Source: Buxus sempervirens
Lineage: Eukaryota; Streptophyta; Magnoliopsida; Buxales; Buxaceae
Reading direction: 5' to 3'
Assembly: GCA_947561395.2 (NCBI GenBank)
Contig: OX387183.1
Span: 2,489,883 to 2,553,882 of the forward strand
Length of the DNA stretch: 64,000 bases
In this document: in pieces, positions 21,864 through 30,665 of the stretch
Layout: each line of letters starts with the position of its first letter
How positions within the stretch are numbered: position 1 is the stretch's first letter
Notes under the pieces: generated by a model
Seen by the model: the letters and a program-made list of their open reading frames with translations, nothing else
The model's database searches: none
What the model was told of the DNA's origin: nothing
Made by a program: the position numbers and the translations under genes

Positions 21864-23479
21864 TATTGGAGTTTTTTTTTGGAAGCCGCGTCAGTTTGCC
21901 GAACTAACGCTGCTTCAAAGGTAAGGGGAGTTTCCTCCCAATTGTTCAGTACAAAATTTTGGGGAGCAGGGGAAATAGGGAAAGCCTGCTCCTCAAGCCC
22001 AGCATCCGATGCCATCATCACCGGGTGGGTACTGCCCTTTTCTGCTGCGGGGCCCAATCCAGAAATGACCGTGTCTGGAATCTTCACTGCGGCCCAGTCA
22101 ATAAATGGTAGTTCCATGTCTACCCCTGTCTTTTCGCCCTCAGTCATGGCGAAGAATGCACCAACATCTTCCGAAAAGTCCACCTGCTGCTCGGGCTGTG
22201 GTCCAGGCCCATCCACTGCTCCCAGTATTGGAGATGGGTTATAGGGTTGGAAGGCCGAAACAGGAGGCTTTTGAAATGGGTTGACATTGTAGTAGGGAGG
22301 TTTTGATTGGTCCATAGGAGGAGAAATTTGGATTATATAAGCGGGTTTAGGGAAACTTTCCCTTAAATGAGGGAGTTTTCCTTTGCCTCTGCTCTCCCCT
22401 TCTTCGTTCTTCATTCTTCTCCAGCCTCTGGGTTTGAAGCCCAACCCTACTTTGGGGATCAGTTTCTTAGCCATGATTGGCTCCACCATCCCCTGCAGAT
22501 TGATCCCCAGGCCTTTCCCTGGGTGAAAGTGGTATTTCTCCATCACTTTCTTGACCATCCTTTCTGCAGTGGTCCCCTTTTCTTTCTTTTTCTCACACCC
22601 CCCAGGTATGTAATTGACCGCCTCAAATTGGAATGAGTGGAATGCAATCTTGTCGACAGTTAGGTCAACATTAATCAAGGGTACATCAGGTGACACAATG
22701 GGCGGCACCAAGTTTTCGGCTAGGACTGTTATCACCCTTTGCCCTCTTATATATTTCACCCTTTGGTGGAGCGTGGATGGTATTGCCCTAGCCGAATGTA
22801 TCCACGGCCTCCCTAGGAGCAGATTGAAGGCTGCGGGTATATCCATCACTTCAAATGTGATGTTAAAGATATTCGGCCCAATTGTGACCGGCAGTTCAAT
22901 CTCCCCTAGTGAGTGGGTCTTGGAGCTATCAAAAGCCCTCACTATTCGCCCATTTCGTTTGATCCTCGACTGGTCCAGACCCAGCTTGGTAAAAGTGATT
23001 AACGGGCAAACGTTTAACGCTGACCCGTTGTCAATTAAAACCCGTGCAACCATGCAGCCCTTACAAAGCACAGTGATGTGCAAAGGGTCCACATGATAAC
23101 ACCCACCTGGGCTGATCTCACCTTCTGAGAAACTTATCACATTATGTGACAAGATTTGACCAACCATTTTGCCAAGCTGGTCTGGATCGATGGTCTGGGA
23201 TACGTGTGCACTCTGTAGCACCCTTAATAATGCATCCCTGTGCTTTTCAGAATTCAGCAAAAGGCCCAGTATTGAAATCTGGGCCGGGACCTTGTTCAGC
23301 TGATCCACAAGATTAAATTCACTTTTCTTTATGATTTTTATGAGGTCGGCTGCCTCATTTTCTGCACCCTGGGGGGTGTCTTCTCCCACTTTATTTTTTC
23401 CTTTTTGTTTTCTTTTTTCTTCATTTTCTTTTTTTTTTTTCCACTTCTGTCTCTTTTTCTTTCTCTTCACCCCCTGCAC
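21863..23479 (-). CDS. pro: Retroviral-type aspartic protease region of the polyprotein
   Basis: This 538-codon frame holds the aspartic protease motif DNGS at about residues 150-153 in the context RVLIDNGSALNV, close to that of Ogre-type proteases. A glycine-rich G-patch-like segment (HPGKGLGINLQG) follows at about 315-330. The Lys/Glu-rich start overlaps the end of gag in another frame. Its stop (TAG) overlaps the first codon of the pol frame. It matures particle proteins in the family. Confidence 0.88.
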   Translation of the reverse strand: MQGVKRKKKRQKWKKKKENEEKRKQKGKNKVGEDTPQGAENEAADLIKIIKKSEFNLVDQLNKVPAQISILGLLLNSEKHRDALLRVLQSAHVSQTIDPDQLGKMVGQILSHNVISFSEGEISPGGCYHVDPLHITVLCKGCMVARVLIDNGSALNVCPLITFTKLGLDQSRIKRNGRIVRAFDSSKTHSLGEIELPVTIGPNIFNITFEVMDIPAAFNLLLGRPWIHSARAIPSTLHQRVKYIRGQRVITVLAENLVPPIVSPDVPLINVDLTVDKIAFHSFQFEAVNYIPGGCEKKKEKGTTAERMVKKVMEKYHFHPGKGLGINLQGMVEPIMAKKLIPKVGLGFKPRGWRRMKNEEGESRGKGKLPHLRESFPKPAYIIQISPPMDQSKPPYYNVNPFQKPPVSAFQPYNPSPILGAVDGPGPQPEQQVDFSEDVGAFFAMTEGEKTGVDMELPFIDWAAVKIPDTVISGLGPAAEKGSTHPVMMASDAGLEEQAFPISPAPQNFVLNNWEETPLTFEAALVRQTDAASKKKLQ

Positions 23480-25559
23480 ATCTCCCCGACCTCGTCATGA
23501 GGTTCACCTCCTCCTGGTTCTGGTTCCTGACCATTGGAACCGTAGCCGTGATTCCCTCGCTGTAGTTCCATGGTACAGCGGCCTCTGAATAGGCTAATTT
23601 AGGGATGTCAACCACTAGTGGCTGGAGTTTGGACCGGGATGTATGGGCCGGTTTAGGGATAGTATGGGCTGGCTGCACATTTACAACCAGGGGTTGAAGT
23701 TTGGATTTGGTGGGGACAGAAGAAGTGATGGAAGCAGTGGTGGGGTCAAGATTGATGACCAGTGGAGCCTTAGACGGCTTGGATGGGGAACAAGTGGGTG
23801 GACTGCAATTGAAGACCAATGTGGGCCTTGCAGTATTTATCTGGGCCATCAGAGATGAGACCCGGTTTAGAGAGGAACTTATGTCCTCAGCAGCAAGATT
23901 ATCATTTTTTTGGGAGACCATGTTGATCTCCTCCTCTTCCTCCTCTGGGAAAAATCGGACCTGGACTGTGGTCCCCACAGGGGCTATGAGCTGTGATGGG
24001 TCAAAGGCCCTTCTGGTGGTGGATATGGCAGTGATGGAGTTGGATGGGCCTGCCCCATTGTGGTAAGGCAGAGGATTCTGCCCAATATCATTCCCGGACG
24101 GGGCCGGTGCAGCAGTGTTGAACACCAAGGCCTTCTGGTCCAACAGGTCCTGGACCGCATGCTTCAATACCCAGCAGGTATCTGTAGAATGCCCCGGTGC
24201 ACCCATGTGGAAGTCACAGGTGACCGATGTGTCAAAATTTCTTCCCCTGGTGGCATTCGGGTTAGGCTCTTTCAGAGTCAAGTATTCTCCTTTCAGCAGG
24301 GTTGGCAGTAGTTGGGACAGAGATATGGGTAGAGGGGTGAAAACCCGGTTCTTTCTTGCTGCGAACCAGGCATCCCGCTCCTCCTTAGAAAAAGTCCTCC
24401 TTGTGTTAGCTGGCACAGAGGGAGAGAAGTTGACATTCAGCGGGGTCTGGTACGACTGCTGGGCCTGCTGGGCCTGTTGGGGTGCCGAGATGTTGACGTG
24501 AAGTGGCTTCTTGGCTGGAGGAGCCTGGACCAGGTTCACCTCCCCTTCTTTTCGGGCCCCCGTCTTTTTAAACCCGGCCCCTTTCTTCTGGGCCATGGAG
24601 GCAGAGGAATCAGACTGCCCAGTCAGAGTAGAGTAGTCTATCAGCCTTCCTGACTTGACCCCTTCTTCGATCCGGTCAGCCACCTGCACCAGGGCTGCAA
24701 AGTTGGTGGTTATCTGACCCACCAGATGGTTGTAAAAGGGCTGCCCCAGTGTGCCCATAAATGTGGAGATCATCTCCGGCTCTTGCATAGGTGGCCTGAC
24801 CTGGGAGGCGGCCTCTCTCCATCTCTTGGCGTACTGCCGTACCGGCTCATCTTTGCCCTTGGTCATCCTCATCATGTCGTACCGGTCTGGCACGATCTCA
24901 GAGTTGAACTTGTATTGGTCCAAGAAAGCGTCTGCTAGGTCCTTCCACCTCCTGATCCTTCCATGGTCCACTGTAGCGAACCACCGAAGGGCTGACCCGG
25001 TCAGACTCCTCTGGAAGAGCTGGATCAGTATTCCATCGTCCCGGCCAAATTGGCACAGGGCCCCGCAGTATAGTTTCAGATGGCTTAATGGGCAGCCCGT
25101 GCCATCAAACTTGTCAAAATCCGGGCACCTGAACTTAGCCGGTAGACAGACGTCCGGGTACATGCACAGGTCCTCGAAGGTGGTGCCTGCATGGCTGCCT
25201 CCCCCCTTCACTTCCTTCAGCTCTGCCTGGATCCTCTCTATCCTGAGCAGCATCTTCTTTTCCATCTCATCTCGGGCCTTTTCTTTCTCCAGCTCTTTCT
25301 CAGACTCTACTGTATTTTCCCTGATCAGAATGGGCTCAGGGACTGGTTCAGAAATGGGCTCAGGCATGGGCTGAGCCGGAGGCGGAATATAGGCCTGAGG
25401 TGGCGGTGCCGGATGAGAAGTCGACGCCTGATTTTGGGCTTGGGCCTGAGCCGCCAGTAAGTCTCCCAGCATTTTGGCCAGACCGGCCACTTGCTCCTGC
25501 AGCTGAGTAAAGTCCTGAGCAGGGACAGTAGCTTGGGCTTGGTTCTCTTCAGTATTCAT
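23421..25559 (-). CDS. gag: Gag capsid protein
   Basis: The first ATG of this frame is at 25559-25557; the frame is open from 25610 but starts there with GTG. The 712-residue product has a Pro/Gln-rich N-terminal region, a charged helical stretch, then a Retrotrans_gag-type capsid domain (LIQLFQRSLTGSALRWF, then YDMMRMTKGKDEPVRQYAKR). A C-x2-H...H-x4-C zinc-knuckle-like motif (CDFHMGAPGHSTDTC) lies further on. The frame stops at 23421-23423 just after an A12 run (T12 at 23429-23440 on the plus strand). Crossing into the protease frame needs a +1 or -2 shift there. Confidence 0.93.
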   Translation of the reverse strand: MNTEENQAQATVPAQDFTQLQEQVAGLAKMLGDLLAAQAQAQNQASTSHPAPPPQAYIPPPAQPMPEPISEPVPEPILIRENTVESEKELEKEKARDEMEKKMLLRIERIQAELKEVKGGGSHAGTTFEDLCMYPDVCLPAKFRCPDFDKFDGTGCPLSHLKLYCGALCQFGRDDGILIQLFQRSLTGSALRWFATVDHGRIRRWKDLADAFLDQYKFNSEIVPDRYDMMRMTKGKDEPVRQYAKRWREAASQVRPPMQEPEMISTFMGTLGQPFYNHLVGQITTNFAALVQVADRIEEGVKSGRLIDYSTLTGQSDSSASMAQKKGAGFKKTGARKEGEVNLVQAPPAKKPLHVNISAPQQAQQAQQSYQTPLNVNFSPSVPANTRRTFSKEERDAWFAARKNRVFTPLPISLSQLLPTLLKGEYLTLKEPNPNATRGRNFDTSVTCDFHMGAPGHSTDTCWVLKHAVQDLLDQKALVFNTAAPAPSGNDIGQNPLPYHNGAGPSNSITAISTTRRAFDPSQLIAPVGTTVQVRFFPEEEEEEINMVSQKNDNLAAEDISSSLNRVSSLMAQINTARPTLVFNCSPPTCSPSKPSKAPLVINLDPTTASITSSVPTKSKLQPLVVNVQPAHTIPKPAHTSRSKLQPLVVDIPKLAYSEAAVPWNYSEGITATVPMVRNQNQEEVNLMTRSGRCAGGEEKEKETEVEKKKRK

Positions 25560-25625
25560 TGTTCTGGCTTTGGATCTGGTCACGGGAGCAATGACTGCAA
25601 ATAAGTGCACCTGGGTTGAATGTAC

Positions 25626-25640
25626 CTGACGAAAAAAAAT
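25626..25640 (-). promoter_or_regulatory. Predicted leader splice acceptor just before gag
   Basis: On the minus strand a T-rich run ends TTTTTTTTCGTCAG|GTACATTC, with the exon starting at 25625. The first ATG downstream is the gag start at 25559. Paired with the LTR donor at 29907 it would remove a 4,282-bp leader intron. This is a prediction only. Confidence 0.45.
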
Positions 25641-25774
25641 GAATAGAACATGTTAGCTTCCATTTAACTTGAGTCACACCCCTATATATGTAAACCAGTA
25701 GGTTAGGTGAACACCAATCCAGATTTTTTTGTTTTTTGTTTTGTTGTTTTGTTTTTTTTTTGTGTTTTGATTTT

Positions 25775-26190
25775 GTGTTGGAATATTCTAGGGCTTCCAA
25801 GGGTCCCACAAATGTTTTGATTTGATTGATAAAAATAACCAACCAAAGGTGTCTTGGAATATTCTATCCAAGTATCCCACAAATGTTTTGATTTGATTGA
25901 TAAAAATAACCAACCAAAGGTGTCTTGGACTACTCTATCCAAGTATCCCACAAATGTTTTGATTTGATTGATAAAAATAACCAACCAAAGGTGTCTTGGA
26001 CTACTCTATCCAAGTATCCCACAAATGTTTTGATTTGATTGATAAAAATAACCAACCAAAGGTTTTCATTTTTTTTGATGTGATTGATAAAAATAACCAA
26101 CCAAAGGTTTTCATGGAATATTCTAGGGCTTCCAAGTGTCCCACTTTTTTTGATTTGATTGATAAAAATAACCAACCAAAGGTTTTTTTT
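25775..26190 (-). repeat. Tandem 70-bp hairpin array in the gag leader
   Basis: About five units share an AT-rich body (phrases TTGATTTGATTGATAAAAAT and AACCAACCAAAGG) and a short hairpin: TTGGAA/TTCCAA with an 11-nt loop at both ends of the array, and CTTGGA/TCCAAG in the middle. It occupies the same relative place as the arrays at 5866-7190 in the non-autonomous element and shares their boundary hairpin. Confidence 0.85.
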
Positions 26191-26484
26191 TTCTTCAAAT
26201 TTGCTGAATTTTCTCAGTTTTCAAGTTCCAGAGTTTGACTGACACATGTTTGAGTTGAGTTGGTGTCAAAAAATATGACACCTTGGTTTCCTCTTTGATT
26301 TTCAGACTTAGGTTAAACCCTGAAAGAATATTTTATTTTATTCTTTTTTGTTTTTCTTTTCTTTTTTTTGGTATTTTGGAACATTTTTTATGTTCTTTTC
26401 GGGGTGCCTAAGGATGATCCACAGTGTTTTAGGCATTTTATTCTGAAAACTTGGGCTGAAAAGCCAATTTGTGCATTTTTGAAC

Positions 26485-26624
26485 GTATCCGGTATAACAT
26501 TCCGGATAATAATATGCCTTATTGTATCCGGTTACCATAACCGGATTCACGCATATGCCTTTTTATCCGGAAATATATACCGGATATGAACAGGGTTGTT
26601 ATTAACCGGCCTGAGTTGCCGGTT
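26485..26624. repeat. Leader palindrome array (GTATCCGGT / ACCGGATAC type)
   Basis: Four units lie at about 26485-26509, 26524-26547, 26564-26586 and 26602-26624. They carry the same arms as the U3 array of this element's LTR. The array sits between the conserved leader block and the hairpin array, as the ATACGGGC array does in the non-autonomous element. Confidence 0.8.
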
Positions 26625-28110
26625 ATTGCCGAAATGGCCCTTTTTGACTCATTTTTTTCACCAGATTTGATTTTTTTCATTCCCAATTGATGTTCACCTT
26701 AATTTGACCTTCAAAACTTGCCCCCAAATTGGGCTTGGACATCATACTTGCAAAATTCCCCAAATTTAAGAAAAGGACATGGCTTTACCTTGCCACCTTG
26801 TATTACCTTCATTCAATATGGTATTCACATTATACCTTGGCTTGTAAAACATGCAAACGGCCTTCCCACATTTACACCCAATTCCCCAAACGCAATTGTG
26901 TGCTTTTAGCTGAAAACGTGTTTCTCCACCTTCAAGCGTATGATTTTTTTTTGGGTTTTGGCTTAATTGGCAACTTAGAACTCAAGTCTAGTGATGCCCG
27001 GAATCGAATCACAGATCCCATTGTCATCACATCATTGACCTAAATTCTAAGGTAAATGTTTTCACTTTCGCTTTCCGAAGTCACGACCTCGGTGCGCCAA
27101 GCTACACACATTCATGGTTCAACTTCCTAATAGGTAAAGGGTAGGCTGTGCAAATTGTGTCAAGTGCTCAAGTGCAATTTTAAATTGTGGTAACATTCAC
27201 AACGTCCCAGCCCCTTGCCACTCTTTTTCGTAGCCATGCATTCAATTTCAAGCCAAGGCATATATGACAAAATAATGAAGCTAAATACAAGCAAGCAAGC
27301 ACCAAATATGCACAAAAAATATTACATGCCCAAAAAGTGTTATACAAAACATGTCATTTGTACAAACAACCATTAAATCATGTAAGCATGCTTGAAACTC
27401 AAAAGCATTCCCTAAAATCCCAGATTTCATGCTCTTTTTCATGCTCAAAGTGTACCATTTCTACCCCAAATTGGAGCCTAAAATTTTAGCACTACTTGAC
27501 ATGATACCAAAGTGTTTCAATGAGGTAAAACATGCTTAAAATCTCCAGAAATATGCACTAAAATTTTCAGATTTCTCATGCTCAAAAGTGCATCACTTAT
27601 ACTCCAAATTAATGCCCAAAAATTCTAGCCACTACTTGACATGGTATAAAGAGAGTTTTGATGGTAAAAACATGCTTGAAAACTCATATGATGGCTACTG
27701 AATTTCAGATTTCATGCTCATGGTTTTCATGCTCACATCATGTCATCCTATACCCCAAAATCTCAAGCATGGCATAAAGCAAACATTAAGCACAACAAAA
27801 ACTTCATTCATGGGAAACATGCTTGAATACCCAAGACAAACCTGAAATTTCCAGATTTCCAACTTTGTATATTTTTCATGGCATTCTAACCCCAAAACCC
27901 ATGCTAACACATAATATAGCAAAAGTCATATAACAATGTGGGTTTTTCCCTTAAACCAAATCAAGCAACCTAACCATGCCCTTATCCATGAAAAAATTTT
28001 AAGCATCCCATTCAGATTTAAGATACAACAATATTCACAAAAAAGCAAAATAGCAAGCATTCAAAAGTGATGAAAAAGCATGAATATACACAAATAGGCT
28101 TAAATCCACA
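26625..28110 (-). other. Non-coding leader between PBS and palindrome array
   Basis: No supportable gene is present. The block at about 27035-27245 matches 4790-5000 of the non-autonomous element; its core is nearly identical. The remainder has repeated AT-rich phrases about CATGCTTGAAA and TTTCAGATTTC, typical of diverged short duplications. Confidence 0.6.
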
Positions 28111-28130
28111 AGTCCCCAGCAGAGTCGCCA
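28111..28130 (-). promoter_or_regulatory. Primer-binding site of the Tat-type element
   Basis: On the minus strand TGGCGACTCTGCTGGGGACT begins two bases after the 5' LTR end. TGG pairs with a tRNA CCA end; a tRNA-Arg type primer is expected from related elements. Confidence 0.82.
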
Positions 28131-29900
28131 GTTGTGAGACATGGGAAAAAATCACCGGAGTGATCGTCCCTCCGTCAACACACGGGCTCAACGCAAAAAT
28201 TGGGAGAGTCGCCACCATTCATGATTTTGGGGTGAGAATGGACACCAAAGAGTTCAAAATAAGGCAAAAATAGCCAAAAGACAAATTCTAGGATAAAAAT
28301 AACCCTACTTGAAAATCAAATCCAGAGATGGGTAAGGGGATTAGATTATGAACGGGGGAAGGTGTTAGTCACCCCCATTCATCCACACGAAGTGGTTGCC
28401 AAGTGTATGTTCGTGCAAAAAATAAAGTAAGAAAGCTTGCTAAAAATCATAGAAAACCTTGAAAAAGGATTAATGTATGATATTTTCACATGAAGATCTA
28501 AATGGATTTTAGATCCTCTCTTATGTCAATATCATTTCTGGAATATCTCAAAAGATGGAAATCAAAGCACAAATTGCTCAAAACCAAGTTAAATCAAATT
28601 CGGAAAATTTGGTAAAAAGTATACCATTTGCCTTGAAATCATTCAAATCCAATTCTAAATTGACCCAAACCAAATCCATTTGAAAGATTAGGGTAAACAA
28701 GAGTCTCATGCAAAATTTCACTTCATTCCGATGAAAAATCTAGGAGTTATGCTCCTTTGAAGTTGCTGTTGGGGATTTTTAAAAGTGGTAAGTGGGCAAC
28801 TTTGGAAAATTGTCTAGAAAAATCCACTACATAGAAATCCGTGAAATTTGGTGTGATTGAAGTCTGTATGGCCATCTTTCAACAGAAACTAGCCTCATAC
28901 AAAAATCCCTTCGGGTGTGCCTTGGGTGGTCTCCCGAACAGGCCCCGAAGATCACAGGTTTACCCAGAAAAATGCAAATGAGCAGTTCTGAGTAAATCGG
29001 CTACCAATAATTCAAATGGAATCCAAAAATTATGAAACCAACTGGATTTGAAAATAGACTCAAAAAGGAGTACTCAGAAATAAAAACCACTCGAATCGGA
29101 CTTAAAACGAACACATGGCGGTCCGTCGAAGTGACAAGTTCTGTACTTGGACCTGAACTGTCCACTTAACTTCGACAGAGAAGTGTCAAAAATCGGCTAG
29201 ATAGAAATTCATGAAATTTGGTGGACATAAACTAGACAGCCTCACCTTTCCCATGGTTCTGAAATCGCCCCAAAATTCATCCTGATGATGAAGTTACGGA
29301 CGTCCGAAGTAGGGGTACAGGTGCTGTCAAGCTAAGCCACTTTTGAAGAAAATCAAATCCGAAAATTGACAAAGTGTGTGAGATTCGTGTGATATGAATC
29401 CAAAACCTTTAAAAAACATTTAAAAACACTCCAGAATTGATTTAGGCCATTTATTTGAGATTTTATCACAATAAATGCAATAAACCCCAAATATGAGCCT
29501 ATCCCGCCAAAATAGTGATTTGTGTGCAAAAGTGAAAAAACCCAAGCAATATCCATACACATGCATATAGATTCAATAAAATAGGTTCTAGCATAGCCTA
29601 GGGTTCCGTTCCATTATCGTTTCCCTCTGTTCTCTTTAAGATAATCAAGGGTACTTTGAATATGGAACGGTTCACAATCAATCAAAAGGGCCTTATGCTA
29701 CATAGGTTCTAGCACTAGGGTCAATCCCCAGTCTCGTTTCTCCTAGATCCGCCTTCACGTTTTACGGCTAGGGGAGTCTTGAGATACTTTGAGCCGGGGA
29801 AGGATTTCCACACATACAAACAAGGCTTTACACTACAGAAAGGTAGAAGAAGAGATCTAGATCTAGGAATGTAAAGACAGAAAATAAAAAGAAAAGTTGA

Positions 29901-29910
29901 GGCTTACCTG
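29901..29910 (-). promoter_or_regulatory. Predicted leader splice donor in the LTR
   Basis: CTCAG|GTAAGCC on the minus strand lies about 105 bp after the TATA box. It is conserved with the donors at 3090 and 61072. Confidence 0.5.
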
Positions 29911-30014
29911 AGTGCTGGAGACGATTCCACAGCGGTTTTCTTCTTCTCTTGGAGTTCTTCTTTGCGAGAATTCAAAACAAGAGTTGTGTGCCATTTGCTC
30001 AAGGAGGAGGCTCC

Positions 30015-30022
30015 TATTTATA
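30015..30022 (-). promoter_or_regulatory. TATA box of the 5' LTR
   Basis: TATAAATA on the minus strand in the context GCCTATAAATAGGAG, 156 bp after the U3 palindromes. It would drive the gag-pol genomic RNA. Confidence 0.75.
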
Positions 30023-30178
30023 GGCAAGGGCTAAGGTCATTGGTAGACACAACTTAATGTCTAGAACCCCTCCAACCTAAACCCTAAGGTTATTTCCGCG
30101 ATTTCCCCTCATTTAATGAGGGACATGATGGTAAAAGTGAAAAGCTCTCGGAAAACCCTAATTTTGAGCAAACTTACG

Positions 30179-30307
30179 GTATCCGGTATATCAGACCGGA
30201 TAACAAAGGGCTTTAAGGTATCCGGTACATGGTACTGGATACGCTAAGGCTCACATGTATCCGGTATGAGTATTCGGATACGGGGAGGAGCACTTCTATC
30301 CGGATAC
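30179..30307. repeat. U3 palindrome array
   Basis: Units GTATCCGGT...ACCGGATA (30179-30202), GTATCCGGT...ACTGGATAC (30218-30242), GTATCCGGT...TTCGGATAC (30258-30281) and a half unit TATCCGGATAC (30298-30307). The spacing is about 40 bp. This is the LTR copy of the array found also at 26485-26624, 15349-15487 and 11107-11168. Confidence 0.82.
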
Positions 30308-30397
30308 AGGCAAAAATTTATTTCCTTCAAATTCTGTGCTGGCTTTCCAGGAGATAATGATTTTTGATGATTGTTTGTGCAATTTGGGGTGTCTACA

Positions 30398-30665
30398 CTT
30401 ACCCACTTTTGTTTAAAATTTTTTTTGTCTCAAATCTCACTTCATAGCCACGAGTGCTCAATGAGAGGAGAGAGGAGGATTTGCCCCTTAAGGTGAGGGA
30501 CTTTTCAGCAAATCTTCCGCAATTAATTCTTTTTCCCAAAATCATCCATTTAATCCTTGCAAAATGCAATTAGTTAGACAAAGATCTCAAAAAGTGCAAT
30601 TGGTGGGTCTTTTTTTTTTCTCTCTGCTGGTAATTAGTTCCAATCACCAGCAAAGAGGGGGCAGC
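30398..30665 (+). other. 3' internal remnant of the non-autonomous element with polypurine tract
   Basis: Non-coding. It resembles sequence at about 8690-8770 of the same element (TTGTCTCA...TTCATAGCCAC). It ends in the purine-rich AAAGAGGGGGCAGC (30652-30665) directly before the 3' LTR, which fits a plus-strand primer tract. Confidence 0.6.

Larger units (their letters stand above)
9038..30397 (-). mobile_element. Ty3/gypsy retrotransposon of Tat/Ogre type with antisense genes
   Basis: The element runs on the minus strand from 30397 to 9038 and is flanked by CTTAC at 9033-9037 and 30398-30402. It has the 5' LTR (28133-30397), PBS (28111-28130), leader arrays, gag, protease, RT-RNase H-archaeal-type RNase H-integrase, then a 7.4-kb region with two plus-strand genes, then a shortened 3' LTR (9038-10851). 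The extra RNase H domain is a known mark of the Tat lineage, and antisense ORFs between pol and the 3' LTR are known from some members such as Retand and Grande. The two LTRs differ by only about half a dozen bases by eye over 1.8 kb, so insertion was recent. The 3' LTR lacks its U3, so this copy is unlikely to complete a normal cycle. Confidence 0.95.
28133..30397 (-). repeat. 5' LTR of the Tat-type element (2,265 bp)
   Basis: On the minus strand it runs from TGTAGACACCCC (30397) to CCATGTCTCACA (28133). U3 carries the palindrome array (30179-30307), then come the TATA box (30015-30022), the splice donor CAG|GTAAGC (intron from 29907), a CCGTAAAACGTGAAG block (about 29755) and the U5 hairpin (28348-28382). 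A PBS-like TGGCGACTCT lies about 75 bp before the LTR end. Confidence 0.95.

Noticed and set aside
19158..25460. Many plus-strand ORFs of 60-207 codons opposite gag-pol
   Set aside because: Shadow frames of the minus-strand gag, protease and pol; none resembles a known protein. The genuine antisense genes lie outside pol.
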